64,000 nucleotides of DNA from Rhodococcus coprophilus NBRC 100603 (GTDB lineage Bacteria; Actinomycetota; Actinomycetes; Mycobacteriales; Mycobacteriaceae): positions 496,001 through 560,000 of the forward strand of contig NZ_BDAM01000001.1 in the NCBI RefSeq assembly GCF_001895045.1, given 5' to 3'. The notes below the pieces were generated by a model. That model searched no databases and was not told the origin of the DNA. It worked only from the letters and a program-made list of their open reading frames with translations. The position numbers and the translations under genes are program-made. Shown here piece by piece: positions 19,476 through 29,013 of the stretch. Each line of letters opens with the position of its first letter. Within the stretch, counting starts at the first letter, position 1.

Positions 19476-19526
19476 CGCCGCCGCGCCGCCGGACTCGTGT
19501 ACGTCCGGACGGTGCGGCGGACGCGA

Positions 19527-20429
19527 TCACCAGCCGCGTTCCGCGAGCCGGTGAGGCTCCGGGATCTCGTCGACGTTGATACCCACCATCGCCTCACCGA
19601 GTCCGCGGGACACCTTCGCCAGCACATCGGGGTCGTCGTGGAACGTGGTGGCCTTGACGATCGCTGCCGCGCGCTGCGCGGGGTTCCCGGACTTGAAGAT
19701 GCCGGAACCGACGAAGACACCCTCCGCGCCGAGTTGCATCATCATTGCCGCGTCGGCGGGAGTGGCGATGCCGCCGGCGGTGAACAAGGTGACCGGCAGC
19801 TTTCCTGCCTTCGCAACCTCGACGACGAGGTCGTAAGGAGCCTGCAGTTCCTTTGCCGCGACGAAGAGTTCGTCCTCGGGCAGTGAACCCAGCCGGCGGA
19901 TGTCCTGGCGGATGCGCCGCATGTGGGTGGTCGCGTTCGAGACGTCACCCGTTCCGGCCTCGCCCTTGGAGCGGATCATCGCGGCGCCCTCGTTGATCCG
20001 ACGCAAAGCCTCGCCGAGGTCGGTGGCACCACACACGAAGGGCACCGTGAACGCGAACTTGTCGATGTGGTGCGCGTAGTCGGCCGGGGTGAGCACCTCC
20101 GACTCGTCGATGTAGTCGACGCCGAGCGACTGCAGGATCTGTGCCTCCACGAAATGACCGATTCGCGCCTTGGCCATCACCGGGATGGAGACGGCCTCGA
20201 TGATCCCGTCGATCATGTCGGGGTCGCTCATGCGGGAGACGCCTCCCTGCGCGCGGATGTCCGCCGGCACCCGCTCGAGAGCCATGACCGCGACGGCTCC
20301 GGCGTCCTCGGCGATCTTGGCCTGCTCGGGGGTTACGACGTCCATGATCACCCCGCCCTTGAGCATCTCGGCCATGCCGCGCTTGACGCGGGAGGTGCCG
20401 GTGACGGACGTGGATTCTGGGGTGCTCAC
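19527..20429 (-). CDS. pdxS: pyridoxal 5'-phosphate synthase subunit PdxS
   Basis: 300 aa TIM-barrel synthase that assembles PLP from ribose 5-phosphate, glyceraldehyde 3-phosphate and PdxT-derived ammonia. Family sequence is intact: [33 protein letters not shown] with the imine-forming lysine, [15 protein letters not shown] and [13 protein letters not shown]. The start is GTG 20429 with GGAG 7 nt upstream; the long upstream frame overlaps the neighbouring gene and is rejected. It forms the heteromeric PLP synthase with PdxT; in this genome the two genes are separated by tesB and the inserted rsbQP genes. Confidence 0.96.
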   Translation of the reverse strand: MSTPESTSVTGTSRVKRGMAEMLKGGVIMDVVTPEQAKIAEDAGAVAVMALERVPADIRAQGGVSRMSDPDMIDGIIEAVSIPVMAKARIGHFVEAQILQSLGVDYIDESEVLTPADYAHHIDKFAFTVPFVCGATDLGEALRRINEGAAMIRSKGEAGTGDVSNATTHMRRIRQDIRRLGSLPEDELFVAAKELQAPYDLVVEVAKAGKLPVTLFTAGGIATPADAAMMMQLGAEGVFVGSGIFKSGNPAQRAAAIVKATTFHDDPDVLAKVSRGLGEAMVGINVDEIPEPHRLAERGW

Positions 20430-20569
20430 TGCGGGACTCCTCGAAGAGGTCGGCATAGACACGCTGCGGCACGGAAGCGGCCGGCGCGATACGGCGAGTC
20501 TATGGACGGGCACCACCACCGCCCATAGCCAGTCGAGGGAGGCTGGCCTTGCTGTACCCCTGCTCGGCG

Positions 20570-21634
20570 TCAGCGGATCGCGCGGACCTCCGGTGCGCGA
20601 TGGCGAGCGGCGACCGCACGTGCCTCGTCGAGCAATCGAGGCAGGTCCTGGGGATACACCGACTCGCCCGACTGCACGAGTTCGCGCACACCGGACGGAT
20701 CGAACCAGCGGTGTTCCAGGTGCATTCGGCGCTCGAGTTCGGTGAAACCGTCCGCGCCGGGCTCGAACGCGGGGACCTGCACGGCGAAGAACAGTTCCTC
20801 GGAGTGGAGTACCTCCCCGTTGAACGGGAACACCGCGACGCGCCGCCACATGGGGCCGAACACCTGCTCCGGTTCGACGTGGAGTCCGGTTTCCTCGGTG
20901 ACCTCACGAATCGCTGCGTCCAGCAAGCTTTCTCCTGGTTCCACAGCGCCGCCCACCGTGAACCAGAAGTGCGAATCGGGCGTCGCGGGATCGTGTCCGC
21001 GCAGCAACAGCACCCGTCCCGCGTCGTCGAGCAGGACCACCCGCGCCGACGTACGCATGCGGTCGGGAACCGGCGAGGGTGAGTTCTGCGTGGGCGTCCC
21101 CGTCGCGGTGGGGGTAGCGGAGACCGGGACGGATGTACCTGCGCGCTCGGCGATTTCGAAATAGGTGGGCAGCGGCGCCGTGCCTCCGAGGTGCAGCCAC
21201 TGCACGGTGCGACGGGTCCGCAAGGCCAACGTGTCGCGAACCGCGTCGTTGTGGAAACGGCGAGCGATGAGCACGCGCGCTTCGGCGTCGGCGAGTTCGG
21301 CGACGAGCGGGGACCGCAACCGATCGGTGTCGACCTTGGCGAGTGCAGCCGACAACGCGTTCTCAGCGTCTTCGCGGTGGGTGCGATCCGCGCGTTCGGC
21401 GGCATCGGCGAGATGCGCGAGATTCCGCCCCTCCGTCGCCGAGATCGACGCGGCGATACTCCTCGCCACCACCGCGCGGCGTGCGAGAGCCGCATCCAGC
21501 GCGAGCCACGACAGGTCGGAGCGCACATGGAGCCGGTCGAGCCGGTTCGCGACGGAGTACGCCCAGAACCCCACAGTGATCACGAGTGCCGCTACGAGGG
21601 CGAGGACGAGGATCGTCAGAGCGCTGAGGGTCAT
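20570..21634 (-). CDS. LemA-like membrane domain fused to Nudix hydrolase
   Basis: 354 aa. One N-terminal membrane helix (about 5-27) is followed by a region resembling Lem[20 protein letters not shown] and RRAVVARS (about 28-60), then a helical bundle and [18 protein letters not shown] (about 118-135) ending LPTYFEIAE. After a Thr/Pro linker comes a Nudix domain (about 195-345) with an intact box [18 protein letters not shown] plus TEETGL. Topology places the Nudix domain in the cytosol. The ATG overlaps the pimA stop. Nudix enzymes cleave nucleoside diphosphate linked substrates; the substrate is unknown. Position matches Rv2609c, last gene of the PIM operon. Confidence 0.85.
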   Translation of the reverse strand: MTLSALTILVLALVAALVITVGFWAYSVANRLDRLHVRSDLSWLALDAALARRAVVARSIAASISATEGRNLAHLADAAERADRTHREDAENALSAALAKVDTDRLRSPLVAELADAEARVLIARRFHNDAVRDTLALRTRRTVQWLHLGGTAPLPTYFEIAERAGTSVPVSATPTATGTPTQNSPSPVPDRMRTSARVVLLDDAGRVLLLRGHDPATPDSHFWFTVGGAVEPGESLLDAAIREVTEETGLHVEPEQVFGPMWRRVAVFPFNGEVLHSEELFFAVQVPAFEPGADGFTELERRMHLEHRWFDPSGVRELVQSGESVYPQDLPRLLDEARAVAARHRAPEVRAIR

Positions 21635-22758
21635 GAGCGCACCTCGCGTACCCGTCCGGCGCCCACGGTGACCGTTTCGTACACGCGCAGGATCTGCTCG
21701 GCGACGACCGGCCAGTCGTAACAGCCGACGATCTCCGTCCCCGCCTCCACCAGCGCGTCACGACGCGCGTCGTCGTCGAGGACCTCGAGGATTCCGCGTG
21801 CGAGCGAGTGCGAGTCGCCGACGGGGACGAGCACACCGGCCCGGCCGTCGCGCAGCACACGACGGAATGCGTCCAGTTCCGATGCCACGACGGCAGTTCC
21901 GGCCGCGAGCGCCTCCACGAGAACGATCCCGAAACTCTCTCCGCCCAGGTTCGGGGCGCAGTACACGTCGGCGGCGCGCATCGCGGCGGCCTTCTCGTCG
22001 TCGTCGACCTGCCCGAGGAGTCTCAGGTGGCGCGCATGCGCCCCGGCTTCCTTGCGCAGTTTGTCCTCGTCGCCGCGGCCCACGACCAGGATCTCGATGT
22101 CGGGATAACGCGCGACGAGCGTGGGAAGTGCTCCGAGCAGTACTTCCATCCCCTTGCGGGGTTCGTCGTATCTGCCGAGGAACAGGACGGTTCGACCCGC
22201 TCGCGGATAGCCGGGCAGCGGCGGGGTGTGCCGGAAGAACGGGACGTCCACACCGTTCGGGATCTCGACGGCGTCAGCACCGAGCGAATTGACCTGCCAG
22301 CGGCGTGCCAGTTCGGAGACGGCGATGCGGCCGGTGATCTTCTCGAGGTAGGGCTGCAGAACGCCCTGGAACGCGCTCAGCGCCAGCGACTTGGTCGTGG
22401 ACGTGTGGAACGTCGCGACGATCGGCCCCTCGGCGATCTTGAGGGCGAGCATGGACAGACTCGGCGCGTTGGGCTCGTGGATATGCAGCACGTCGAAGTT
22501 GTTCTCGTTGATCCAGCGCCGCACCCGCGTGTAGGAGACGGGACCGAAGCTCAGGCGTGCCACCGATCCGTTGTACGGGATTCCCACTGCACGACCCGCG
22601 GAGGTCACGAAGTCCGGCAGCACGGTGTCTTCGGATGCCGGCGCAAGGACGCTCACATCGTGGCCCCGCGCGATGAGCACCTCTGCGAGGTCGGCGACGT
22701 GCGCCTGCACGCCTCCGGGTACGTCGAACGAGTACGGGCAGACCATTCCGATTTTCAC
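21631..22758 (-). CDS. pimA: phosphatidylinositol alpha-mannosyltransferase PimA
   Basis: 375 aa GT4 glycosyltransferase adding the first mannose from GDP-mannose to phosphatidylinositol at the inner membrane face. Seen: KIGMVCPYSFDVPGGVQAHV at the start, VLHIHEPNAPSLSML (about 110), the donor-site LGRYDEPRKGMEVLL (about 200) and LGGESFGIVLVEALAAG (about 270). Start GTG 22758 immediately follows the TAA of the acyltransferase. Tight spacing with pgsA and the acyltransferase makes a dedicated PIM-synthesis operon, as in mycobacteria. Confidence 0.95.
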   Translation of the reverse strand: MKIGMVCPYSFDVPGGVQAHVADLAEVLIARGHDVSVLAPASEDTVLPDFVTSAGRAVGIPYNGSVARLSFGPVSYTRVRRWINENNFDVLHIHEPNAPSLSMLALKIAEGPIVATFHTSTTKSLALSAFQGVLQPYLEKITGRIAVSELARRWQVNSLGADAVEIPNGVDVPFFRHTPPLPGYPRAGRTVLFLGRYDEPRKGMEVLLGALPTLVARYPDIEILVVGRGDEDKLRKEAGAHARHLRLLGQVDDDEKAAAMRAADVYCAPNLGGESFGIVLVEALAAGTAVVASELDAFRRVLRDGRAGVLVPVGDSHSLARGILEVLDDDARRDALVEAGTEIVGCYDWPVVAEQILRVYETVTVGAGRVREVRS

Positions 22759-23661
22759 TTACGCCTCCATTCGGGCGCGGCGAGCCTCGGACAAGTCGTC
22801 GAGCCACAACGGCTGCAGCATGTGCCAGTCTGCCGGGTGTTCGGCGATGTCGGCGGCGAACCGGTCGGCCAGAGCCTGGGTCGCGTCCTCCACGCCTCCC
22901 GTCACGTCGATCTCCGGATGCACTCGGAATCCCCATCCGTCTTCGGTGAACCAGCAATGGACGGGTAGCAGCGCCGCGCCCGTGTCGAGGGCCAACTTCG
23001 CAGGCCCGGCAGGCATCCGTGTCGGTTCGCCGAAGAAGGTGACCGGGACGCCTTTCCTGGCCAGATCACGTTCGCCGAGCAAGCAGACCACCTTGTTCTC
23101 TCGCAACCGTTCGGCGAGTTCGACGAACGGCGGGGTTTCCCCGCCGGTGAGCGGAAAGATTTCGAAGCCCAGACCTTCGCGGTACTCGACGAATCGCTTG
23201 TACAGGGCTTCCGGGCGCAGGCGCTCCGCGACTGTCGCCAGGCTGCCGGTGTGCCGCACGCACCACACGCCGGCGAGATCCCAGTTGCCGCTGTGCGGCA
23301 GGGCCAGAATCGCGCCGCGGCCCGACCCGAGAGCGGCGTCGAGATGTTCGCGCCCTTCGATGGCGTGGTCGATCGAGGCTGCCGTCGCGTCCAGATCCAT
23401 CGACGGCAACCGGAACGCTTCGCGCCAGTAACGGGCGTAGGACCTCAGCGACGCGCGGACCAGTTCGTCCGGCACCTGCTCCGGAGTCGTGCCGAGCACC
23501 CTGGCCAGATTGCGCCGCAACTGTTGTGGTCCCCCGTTGCGCCGCGCGAAGTAATCGGCACCGGTGTCGAACAACCGCCGGGCGAAGCGCTCCGGGAGTG
23601 CGCGCACGACGCGCCAGCCCGCTGCATATCCGAGGTCCGAGCCGCGATCGGCGAGGCTCAC
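22759..23661 (-). CDS. patA: PIM acyltransferase (PatA-type, HtrB/LpxL family)
   Basis: 300 aa. Lysophospholipid acyltransferase fold with the HtrB/LpxL-like active site LALPHSGNWDLAG (catalytic H-x4-D; about residue 127) and LGERDLARKGVPVTFFGEP further on. By position between pgsA and pimA it should acylate the mannose 6-position of phosphatidylinositol mannoside. The start is GTG 23661, which overlaps the pgsA stop (GTGA); the long upstream frame is inside pgsA. Start VSLADRGSDLGYAAGW is typical for the family. Confidence 0.92.
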   Translation of the reverse strand: MSLADRGSDLGYAAGWRVVRALPERFARRLFDTGADYFARRNGGPQQLRRNLARVLGTTPEQVPDELVRASLRSYARYWREAFRLPSMDLDATAASIDHAIEGREHLDAALGSGRGAILALPHSGNWDLAGVWCVRHTGSLATVAERLRPEALYKRFVEYREGLGFEIFPLTGGETPPFVELAERLRENKVVCLLGERDLARKGVPVTFFGEPTRMPAGPAKLALDTGAALLPVHCWFTEDGWGFRVHPEIDVTGGVEDATQALADRFAADIAEHPADWHMLQPLWLDDLSEARRARMEA

Positions 23662-24323
23662 CGGTCGTCCTCGTCGTCGGTCTTGTCGGTGGGGCCGGCG
23701 GGAACGATCGGCAGCAGTTCGCGTGCGCTGGGCGAGTTGCGCACCGCGAGAACACGCTGGAAGACCGTGATCACCGAGCCCACCGCGAGCAGCCACATCG
23801 CGATGTGGATCGCCCAGTCCAGACCCAGACCGGTGAAACCTGCGCCGACGAGGACGATGACGAGGCGGTCGGGGCGTTCGATCAGACCGCCGTCCGCCGA
23901 CAGACCGCTCGCCTCCGCTCTGGCCTTCGCGTACGAGATCACCTGCGAGCACACGAGGCAGATCAACGTCGCGACGAACAGCGGACGGCTTTCCTCGTGA
24001 TAGACCGCCCACCACGCCAGACCTGCGAAGATCGCACCGTCTGCGACACGATCGCAGGTCGCGTCGAGGACCGCTCCGAACCGCGTTCCGCCGCCGCGTG
24101 CGCGTGCCATCGCCCCGTCGAGCATGTCGAACATGACGAAGATCGTGATTGCCAGCGCACCCCAGAACAACTGGCCGATCGGGAAGAGGGTGACCGCCGC
24201 GACGATCGTCGCGACCGTACCGATGACGGTGACGGCGTCGGGCGTCAGCCCGGTTCGGATCAACGCCTTGCCGAGCGGCGCGGTGGCCTTCGACACCGAC
24301 GCACGCCCGAAGAAGCTCAGCAT
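23658..24323 (-). CDS. pgsA: phosphatidylinositol (phosphate) synthase, CDP-alcohol phosphotransferase
   Basis: 221 aa, about six membrane segments. The CDP-alcohol phosphotransferase signature D-G-x2-A-R-x8-G-x3-D-x3-D is complete: DGAMARARGGGTRF, then GAVLDATCD (about residues 69-92). In Mycobacteriales this operon position encodes the enzyme that condenses CDP-diacylglycerol with inositol 1-phosphate, giving the PI anchor for PIMs and LAM. Start ATG 24323 has GGGGG 7 nt upstream; an upstream extension of 26 codons is unsupported. The acidic tail KTDDEDDR ends in the overlap with patA. Confidence 0.93.
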   Translation of the reverse strand: MLSFFGRASVSKATAPLGKALIRTGLTPDAVTVIGTVATIVAAVTLFPIGQLFWGALAITIFVMFDMLDGAMARARGGGTRFGAVLDATCDRVADGAIFAGLAWWAVYHEESRPLFVATLICLVCSQVISYAKARAEASGLSADGGLIERPDRLVIVLVGAGFTGLGLDWAIHIAMWLLAVGSVITVFQRVLAVRNSPSARELLPIVPAGPTDKTDDEDDR

Positions 24324-24441
24324 TGCTCGACCCCCGTTTTCCGATTCGACCTTTGTGTCCGCACGATCCTGCCACGACCGGGAAGGCCGTGGTCGGCCCA
24401 ACCGCCGACAGGTGCAGAGACCTCCGGTGAAAGCGAGTTTC

Positions 24442-25038
24442 TCACTCGTCCCAAGCGGACGCCAGGAGTGCCCGTGTGTCGCGCAGCAATTGCACCATCA
24501 CCTTGGAACCGCCGAGCACGGTGATGAAGTTGGCGTCGCCACCCCAGCGCGGTACCACGTGGAGATGCAAGTGCTCGGACAGCGAGCCTCCCGCAGCGGC
24601 GCCGAGGTTGAGGCCGACATTGAAGCCGTGCGGCCGCGACACCTTCTTGATCACCTGGAGGGCGCGTTGCGCGAACGCCATGAGTTCGGCGCTCTCCTCG
24701 GGGGTGAGGTCCTCGAGATTCGCGACCCTCCGGTACGGCACGACCATCAGGTGTCCGGGGTTGTACGGATACAGGTTGAGCACCGCGTACACGTGCTCGC
24801 CGCGGGAGACTACGAGGCCTTCTTCGTCCGGCATCTTGGGAATGTCGGTGAACGGTTCGTACGGCTCGCTGCGCGCAGCGGGAGACTCGGTGATGTACGA
24901 CATGCGGTGCGGAGACCACAAGCGTTGCAGGTGGTCCCGATCGCCTACTCCGCGGTCGACGAGGGCGTCGGTGGTGTCGGCCGGCCCCGAGGACCGATCG
25001 GTCTGCTCACCCGGCTCGTCGGTACGGTCGCCGGTCAC
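24442..25038 (-). CDS. HIT-family protein (Ap4A phosphorylase-like)
   Basis: 198 aa. The histidine triad motif [10 protein letters not shown] lies at about residues 151-160, and [18 protein letters not shown] at about 88. The first 45 residues are a hydrophilic extension. The mycobacterial counterpart in the same place (Rv2613c) has been described as a diadenosine tetraphosphate phosphorylase; that activity is inferred here. Start GTG overlaps the thrS stop (GTGA). An internal ATG at about residue 46 (MSYITESP) is an alternative start. Gap of 118 bp to pgsA. Confidence 0.87.
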   Translation of the reverse strand: MTGDRTDEPGEQTDRSSGPADTTDALVDRGVGDRDHLQRLWSPHRMSYITESPAARSEPYEPFTDIPKMPDEEGLVVSRGEHVYAVLNLYPYNPGHLMVVPYRRVANLEDLTPEESAELMAFAQRALQVIKKVSRPHGFNVGLNLGAAAGGSLSEHLHLHVVPRWGGDANFITVLGGSKVMVQLLRDTRALLASAWDE

Positions 25039-27104
25039 GGCTGAGCGTCCGCCCCGGCCACCGGCTGTACGAGTTCTGCGGTCGGCGAGGCGTTCTCACG
25101 GCGACGCACCCAGTCGACGACGATGCGCACGGCTTCGTCGACGGGAACCCCGTTGATCTGGGTGCCGTCGCGGAACCGGAAGCTCACCGCGCCCGCCGCG
25201 ACGTCGCGCTCCCCGGCGAGGAGCATGAACGGCACCTTCTGGGTGGTGTGCGTACGGATCTTCTTCTGCATCCGGTCGTCGGAGATGTCGACCTCGGCGC
25301 GGATACCTTCGGCCTTCAGCGCAGCGACGACGTCGAAGAGGTGGTCCTCGAAGTCCGCGGCGACAGGGATACCGACGACCTGCACCGGCGAGAGCCATGC
25401 GGGGAACGCTCCCGCGTAGTGCTCGGTGAGCACCCCGAAGAAACGCTCGATCGAGCCGAACAGCGCGCGGTGAATCATGACGGGACGGTGCTTGGCGCCG
25501 TCGGAGCCGGTGTACTCGAGCTCGAATCGTTCCGGCAGATTGAAGTCGAGCTGGATGGTGGACATCTGCCAGTTACGCCCGAGCGCATCGGTGACCTGCA
25601 CCGAGATCTTCGGGCCGTAGAACGCGGCGCCGCCCGGGTCCGGAACGAGGTGCAGACCCGAAGCCTCGGCGACCTCGCGCAAGGTATCGGTGGCGGTCTC
25701 CCACAGTTCGTCGCTGCCGACGAACTTCTTCGGGTTCTTCGTCGACAACTCGAGGTAGTAGTCGTCGAGTCCGTAGTCCCGGAGCAACTCCAGGATGAAG
25801 TTCAGCACCGAGGTGAGTTCGTCGCGCATCTGCTCGGGCGTGCAGAAGATGTGCGCGTCGTCCTGCGTCATCCCCCGCACGCGGGTCAGACCATGGATGA
25901 CGCCCGACTTCTCGTAGCGGTACACAGAACCGAACTCGAACATCCGCAACGGCAGCTCACGGTACGACCGGCCGCGGGAACGGAAGATCAGGTCGTGCAT
26001 CGGGCAGTTCATCGGCTTGAGGTAGTAGTCCTGGCCGGGCTTGCGGATCGTGCCGTCGTCGTTGAGTTCCTCGTCGATGTGCATGGCAGGGAACATGCCG
26101 TCGCGGTACCAGTCGAGGTGGCCGGAGATCTCGTAGAGGTTGCCCTTGGTGATGTGCGGCGTGTTGACGAAGTCGTACCCGGCGGTGACGTGGCGCTCGC
26201 GGGAGTAGTTCTCCATCTCCTGCCGGATGATGCCGCCCTTGGGGTGGAACACGGGAAGGCCGGAACCCAGTTCGTCCGGGAACGAGAAGAGGTCCAGTTC
26301 GGCGCCGAGTTTCCGGTGGTCGCGCCGTTCCGCCTCGGCGAGCAGTTCGAGGTGCCGGTCGAGGGCTTCCGTGGATTCCCACGCGGTGCCGTAGATACGC
26401 TGCAGATCGGCGTTGTCCTGGTCTCCGCGCCAGTACGCGGCGGAGCTTCGCGTGAGCTTGAACGCCGGGATGTACTTGGTGGTCGGCAGGTGCGGGCCGC
26501 GGCAGAGGTCTTTCCAGATCAGCTCGCCGGTGCGCGGATTGAGGTTGTCGTAGATGGTCAGCTCTTTGCCGCCGACCTCCATGACCTCGGGGTCGTCGAT
26601 TCCGGACTTGTCGTCGATGAGTTCGAGCTTGAACGGCTCGTTCGCGAGTTCCTCACGCGCCTCGGCGATGTCGGGGACGACCCGGCGGGAGAAGCGCTGT
26701 GCGTCCTTGACGATCTTCTTCATGCGCTTCTCGAGCTTGGCGAGATCCTCGGGCGTGAAGGGGCGATCGACCTTGAAGTCGTAGTAGAAGCCGTCCTTGA
26801 TAGGCGGTCCGATGCCGAGTTTCGCCTCGGGGAACTCCTGCTGCACAGCCTGCGCGAGGACGTGGGCCGCGGAGTGCCGGATGACACTGCGTCCGTCCTC
26901 GGTGTCCGCGCCGACCGCTTCGACCTCGACGTCCTGGTCCGGGACCCAGGCGAGATCGCGCAGCGCGCCGTCGGCATCACGGACCACCACGATCGTGTCG
27001 GGGCCCTTGAGCGGCAGGCCCGCCTCACGTACGGCTGCGCCCGCACTGGTTCCAGCCGGCACCCGGACGAGCGTGGCTGATTTCGCGGATGCGGGCGTGG
27101 TCAC
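25035..27104 (-). CDS. thrS: threonyl-tRNA synthetase
   Basis: 689 aa class II synthetase. TGS domain at the N-terminus, editing domain with [10 protein letters not shown] (HxxxH, about residue 77) and [11 protein letters not shown] (about 182), catalytic core with [20 protein letters not shown] and the zinc-site segment [12 protein letters not shown], and the anticodon-binding domain from about 580. Start GTG 27104 with GAGGAG about 9 nt upstream. No T-box leader is seen in the 145 bp before it. It heads the thrS-HIT-pgsA-patA-pimA-Nudix unit, a layout shared with mycobacteria. Confidence 0.97.
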   Translation of the reverse strand: MTTPASAKSATLVRVPAGTSAGAAVREAGLPLKGPDTIVVVRDADGALRDLAWVPDQDVEVEAVGADTEDGRSVIRHSAAHVLAQAVQQEFPEAKLGIGPPIKDGFYYDFKVDRPFTPEDLAKLEKRMKKIVKDAQRFSRRVVPDIAEAREELANEPFKLELIDDKSGIDDPEVMEVGGKELTIYDNLNPRTGELIWKDLCRGPHLPTTKYIPAFKLTRSSAAYWRGDQDNADLQRIYGTAWESTEALDRHLELLAEAERRDHRKLGAELDLFSFPDELGSGLPVFHPKGGIIRQEMENYSRERHVTAGYDFVNTPHITKGNLYEISGHLDWYRDGMFPAMHIDEELNDDGTIRKPGQDYYLKPMNCPMHDLIFRSRGRSYRELPLRMFEFGSVYRYEKSGVIHGLTRVRGMTQDDAHIFCTPEQMRDELTSVLNFILELLRDYGLDDYYLELSTKNPKKFVGSDELWETATDTLREVAEASGLHLVPDPGGAAFYGPKISVQVTDALGRNWQMSTIQLDFNLPERFELEYTGSDGAKHRPVMIHRALFGSIERFFGVLTEHYAGAFPAWLSPVQVVGIPVAADFEDHLFDVVAALKAEGIRAEVDISDDRMQKKIRTHTTQKVPFMLLAGERDVAAGAVSFRFRDGTQINGVPVDEAVRIVVDWVRRRENASPTAELVQPVAGADAQP

Positions 27105-27249
27105 GGTGGTGAACTCCTCGGCTCGATGCCTGATACAGGGCGTCGCCCGCGCGTAGACGTGCGCGACGGCAACCCCTACATGCTATCGACATTCCCTCCG
27201 GCAACGAACACAGGGCGTCTCGGACTGCGGAGGCCGGAGCCCGTCCGTG

Positions 27250-27840
27250 TCAGAGCCCGTGCAGGCCGACGAGTACGCGCTCGAGGAGATCGACACCCGG
27301 GCCGACGCGATCGACCGTGCGATGCACCGTGAGCTCGCCGGTGGCAGCGAGATCGCCCACGAGTACCCGGGCGACCCCCAACGGGATACCGGCGAGCGCG
27401 GCCACCTCCATGATCGACCGGGGCTGCACGCAGAGCGCCAGTACAGTCCGGTGCTCTTCGAGGGCAAACCCCCGCTCACTTCCCTGCGCGGACGGCACAG
27501 CGGAGACGAGTGCTTCGAGCGGCAACTCGACCTCGGCGCGTGTGCGTCCTCCGATTCGCACGAACGGCCGTACGAAAGACGACGTCTCTGGCTGGTCCAT
27601 GTCCTCGTTTCCCACATCGATCTCGGATCCCCTGGTGACGGACATTGCCGATCGTCCGGCGAGGACACCGTCCACCACCTCGGCCCGCCCGGAAACACCA
27701 CCCGGAGTCGGCACTTCCTCGGTCCGACCGCGCTGCGCGAGGTCGGCATCCGGTTTGTTCCTGCGCTGCCGGGACCGCGCCGTTCCGAACCTGGCACCGG
27801 TAGCCCCGACAATCGGCCATTCACTGTCCGCAACACTCAT
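27250..27840 (-). CDS. DUF742 protein, not in a conservon
   Basis: 196 aa. The C-terminal half matches DUF742: SFVRPFVRIGGRTR (about 87), LPLEALVSA, RTVLALCVQPRSIMEVAA and VARVLVGDLAATGELTVHR, resembling a winged helix. The N-terminal 85 residues are Arg/Gly/Pro-rich and probably disordered. DUF742 proteins normally sit in actinobacterial conservons with a sensor kinase-like protein, a roadblock protein and a small GTPase; none is present here. Start ATG 27840 follows GGAGGGGG by about 10 nt. It precedes thrS in the same direction by 145 bp. Function unknown, possibly GTPase-linked signalling. Confidence 0.75.
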   Translation of the reverse strand: MSVADSEWPIVGATGARFGTARSRQRRNKPDADLAQRGRTEEVPTPGGVSGRAEVVDGVLAGRSAMSVTRGSEIDVGNEDMDQPETSSFVRPFVRIGGRTRAEVELPLEALVSAVPSAQGSERGFALEEHRTVLALCVQPRSIMEVAALAGIPLGVARVLVGDLAATGELTVHRTVDRVGPGVDLLERVLVGLHGL

Positions 27841-28001
27841 CTCGGGCGCACCCCCTCCTGGGACGAGGTCAATCCTGCCATCAACCGCTTGTGCGGGCGC
27901 CGATGGCCGCAAAAGTGGGACTGCGCCGACAGGCACGGAAGGGAAGCGCCCTCCAGCAACATCGGTCGCATCATGCCCAACTGTTACACGAGCAGAATAC
28001 G

Positions 28002-28028
28002 AAAAAGGGCACCCCGTGGGGTGCCCTT
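28002..28028 (-). terminator. Rho-independent terminator of tRNA-Val(CAC)
   Basis: Read on the minus strand, AAGGGCACCCC and GGGGTGCCCTT form an 11-bp stem with a tiny loop, followed by TTTTTC. It begins about 10 nt after the tRNA end. Classical intrinsic terminator. Confidence 0.8.
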
Positions 28029-28038
28029 CATCACTCTG

Positions 28039-28110
28039 TGGTCCCGGCTGGGATCGAACCAGCGACCTTCCCGGTGTGAACGGGACGCTCTTCCACTGAG
28101 CCACGGGACC
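28039..28110 (-). tRNA. tRNA-Val(CAC)
   Basis: 72 nt cloverleaf. Acceptor GGTCCCG pairs with CGGGACC, discriminator A; anticodon stem TCCCG/CGGGA with loop TTCACAC, giving anticodon CAC (codon GTG); T arm GCTGG-TTCGATC-CCAGC. No CCA is encoded. Confidence 0.95.
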
Positions 28111-28475
28111 GGGCCGCATCGCTGCGGCTCGAACGGAAAGGAACATTAACACTCTCTCGCCGTGAACACGAATCAGCAGGTCACAGCGATTCGCGAGCGG
28201 GACCGAGCTACCTCCGAAGAGGCGCTGCAGCACCGCCCCTATGGTTCCGGCACCTATATGACGACGCAACCTTCAAGAGCCGGCCGAGCGTCCCGGGCCC
28301 GCGCCCTCCGCTCGGCGACCACCTAGGCCGCACGACAGGACACGAAAGCAACCGGACACGACACAGCACCTGGACACGGCTCGGCAACGACTGGAAGGAC
28401 GGGCAGAACACCCATCCGCCCGAAAGGTCCAGCCGACTCACCTCCGGACGCCGATTCCAGGCACGACCTGCAGAT
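28111..28475. other. non-coding gap between divergent tRNA units
   Basis: About 365 bp with no credible gene. Minus strand TAATGT (28143-28148) with TTCGTG 18 nt upstream (28167-28172) is a plausible promoter for tRNA-Val(CAC). The short open frames here are shadows without ribosome sites. Nothing else recognisable. Confidence 0.5.
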
Positions 28476-28505
28476 TTGTGTGTTTCGACGATGGTCGGCT
28501 AGTGT
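28476..28505 (+). promoter_or_regulatory. candidate promoter of the Gly-Cys-Val-Gly-Val tRNA array
   Basis: TTGTGT (28476-28481) and TAGTGT (28500-28505) are separated by 18 nt, placing a transcription start about 37 nt before the first tRNA-Gly. Confidence 0.5.
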
Positions 28506-28548
28506 TCTGAACCGCACCACGGAGAGCAAAACGCCGAACGGTGCGAAT

Positions 28549-28620
28549 GCGGATGTAGCGCAGTGGTAGCGCATCACCTTGCCAAGGTGAGGGTCGCGGG
28601 TTCGAATCCCGTCATCCGCT
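28549..28620 (+). tRNA. tRNA-Gly(GCC), copy 1
   Basis: 72 nt. Acceptor GCGGATG/CATCCGC with discriminator T; anticodon stem TCACC/GGTGA, loop TTGCCAA, anticodon GCC; T arm CGCGGG-TTCGAAT-CCCG. First of five tRNA genes in the same direction; identical to copy 2 at 28845. Confidence 0.96.
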
Positions 28621-28645
28621 CGAGAGGTTGGACTCGACCTTTTAT

Positions 28646-28716
28646 GGTGGAGTGGCCGAGTGGTGAGGCAACGGCCTGCAAAGCCGTGCACACGGGTTCG
28701 ATTCCCGTCTCCACCT
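28646..28716 (+). tRNA. tRNA-Cys(GCA)
   Basis: 71 nt. Acceptor GGTGGAG/CTCCACC with the discriminator T usual for tRNA-Cys; anticodon stem ACGGC/GCCGT, loop CTGCAAA, anticodon GCA. It lies one base before the next tRNA. Confidence 0.95.
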
Positions 28717-28717
28717 C

Positions 28718-28792
28718 GCGCGATTAGCTCAGCGGGAGAGCGCTTCCCTGACACGGAAGAGGTCACTGGTTCAATCCCAGTATCGCGCACCA
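28718..28792 (+). tRNA. tRNA-Val(GAC), copy 1
   Basis: 72 nt plus encoded CCA. Acceptor GCGCGAT/ATCGCGC, discriminator A; anticodon stem CTTCC/GGAAG, loop CTGACAC, anticodon GAC; T arm ACTGG-TTCAATC-CCAGT. Unlike its Gly and Cys neighbours it encodes its own CCA end. Identical to copy 2. Confidence 0.95.
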
Positions 28793-28844
28793 GGTTCGAC
28801 CAGCACGTGGGTCGAGTCGTGTTAGATGTACAGTCAACGTGCAT

Positions 28845-28916
28845 GCGGATGTAGCGCAGTGGTAGCGCATCACCTTGCCAAGGTGAGGGTCGCGGGTTCG
28901 AATCCCGTCATCCGCT
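28845..28916 (+). tRNA. tRNA-Gly(GCC), copy 2
   Basis: Exact copy of the tRNA-Gly at 28549 over 72 nt; flanking DNA differs, so the duplication is confined to the gene or is old. Confidence 0.96.
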
Positions 28917-28936
28917 CCAACCCGGCCCAACAGCTG

Positions 28937-29011
28937 GCGCGATTAGCTCAGCGGGAGAGCGCTTCCCTGACACGGAAGAGGTCACTGGTTCAATCCCAGT
29001 ATCGCGCACCA
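28937..29011 (+). tRNA. tRNA-Val(GAC), copy 2
   Basis: Exact copy of the tRNA-Val(GAC) at 28718, including the encoded CCA. Last gene of the array, followed 2 nt later by a long hairpin. Confidence 0.95.
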
Positions 29012-29013
29012 GG

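Noticed and set aside
25248-27080. 610-codon open frame antisense to thrS
   Set aside because: Shadow frame; thrS on the minus strand is complete and well conserved.
27105-27249. T-box leader before thrS
   Set aside because: No T-box core sequence or specifier hairpin could be found in 145 bp; T-boxes in actinobacteria are mainly on ileS.
28323-28854. Open frames of 60-170 codons on both strands over the tRNA array
   Set aside because: They are translations of tRNA sequence (typical false proteins such as GNRTRVHGFAG) with no ribosome site.
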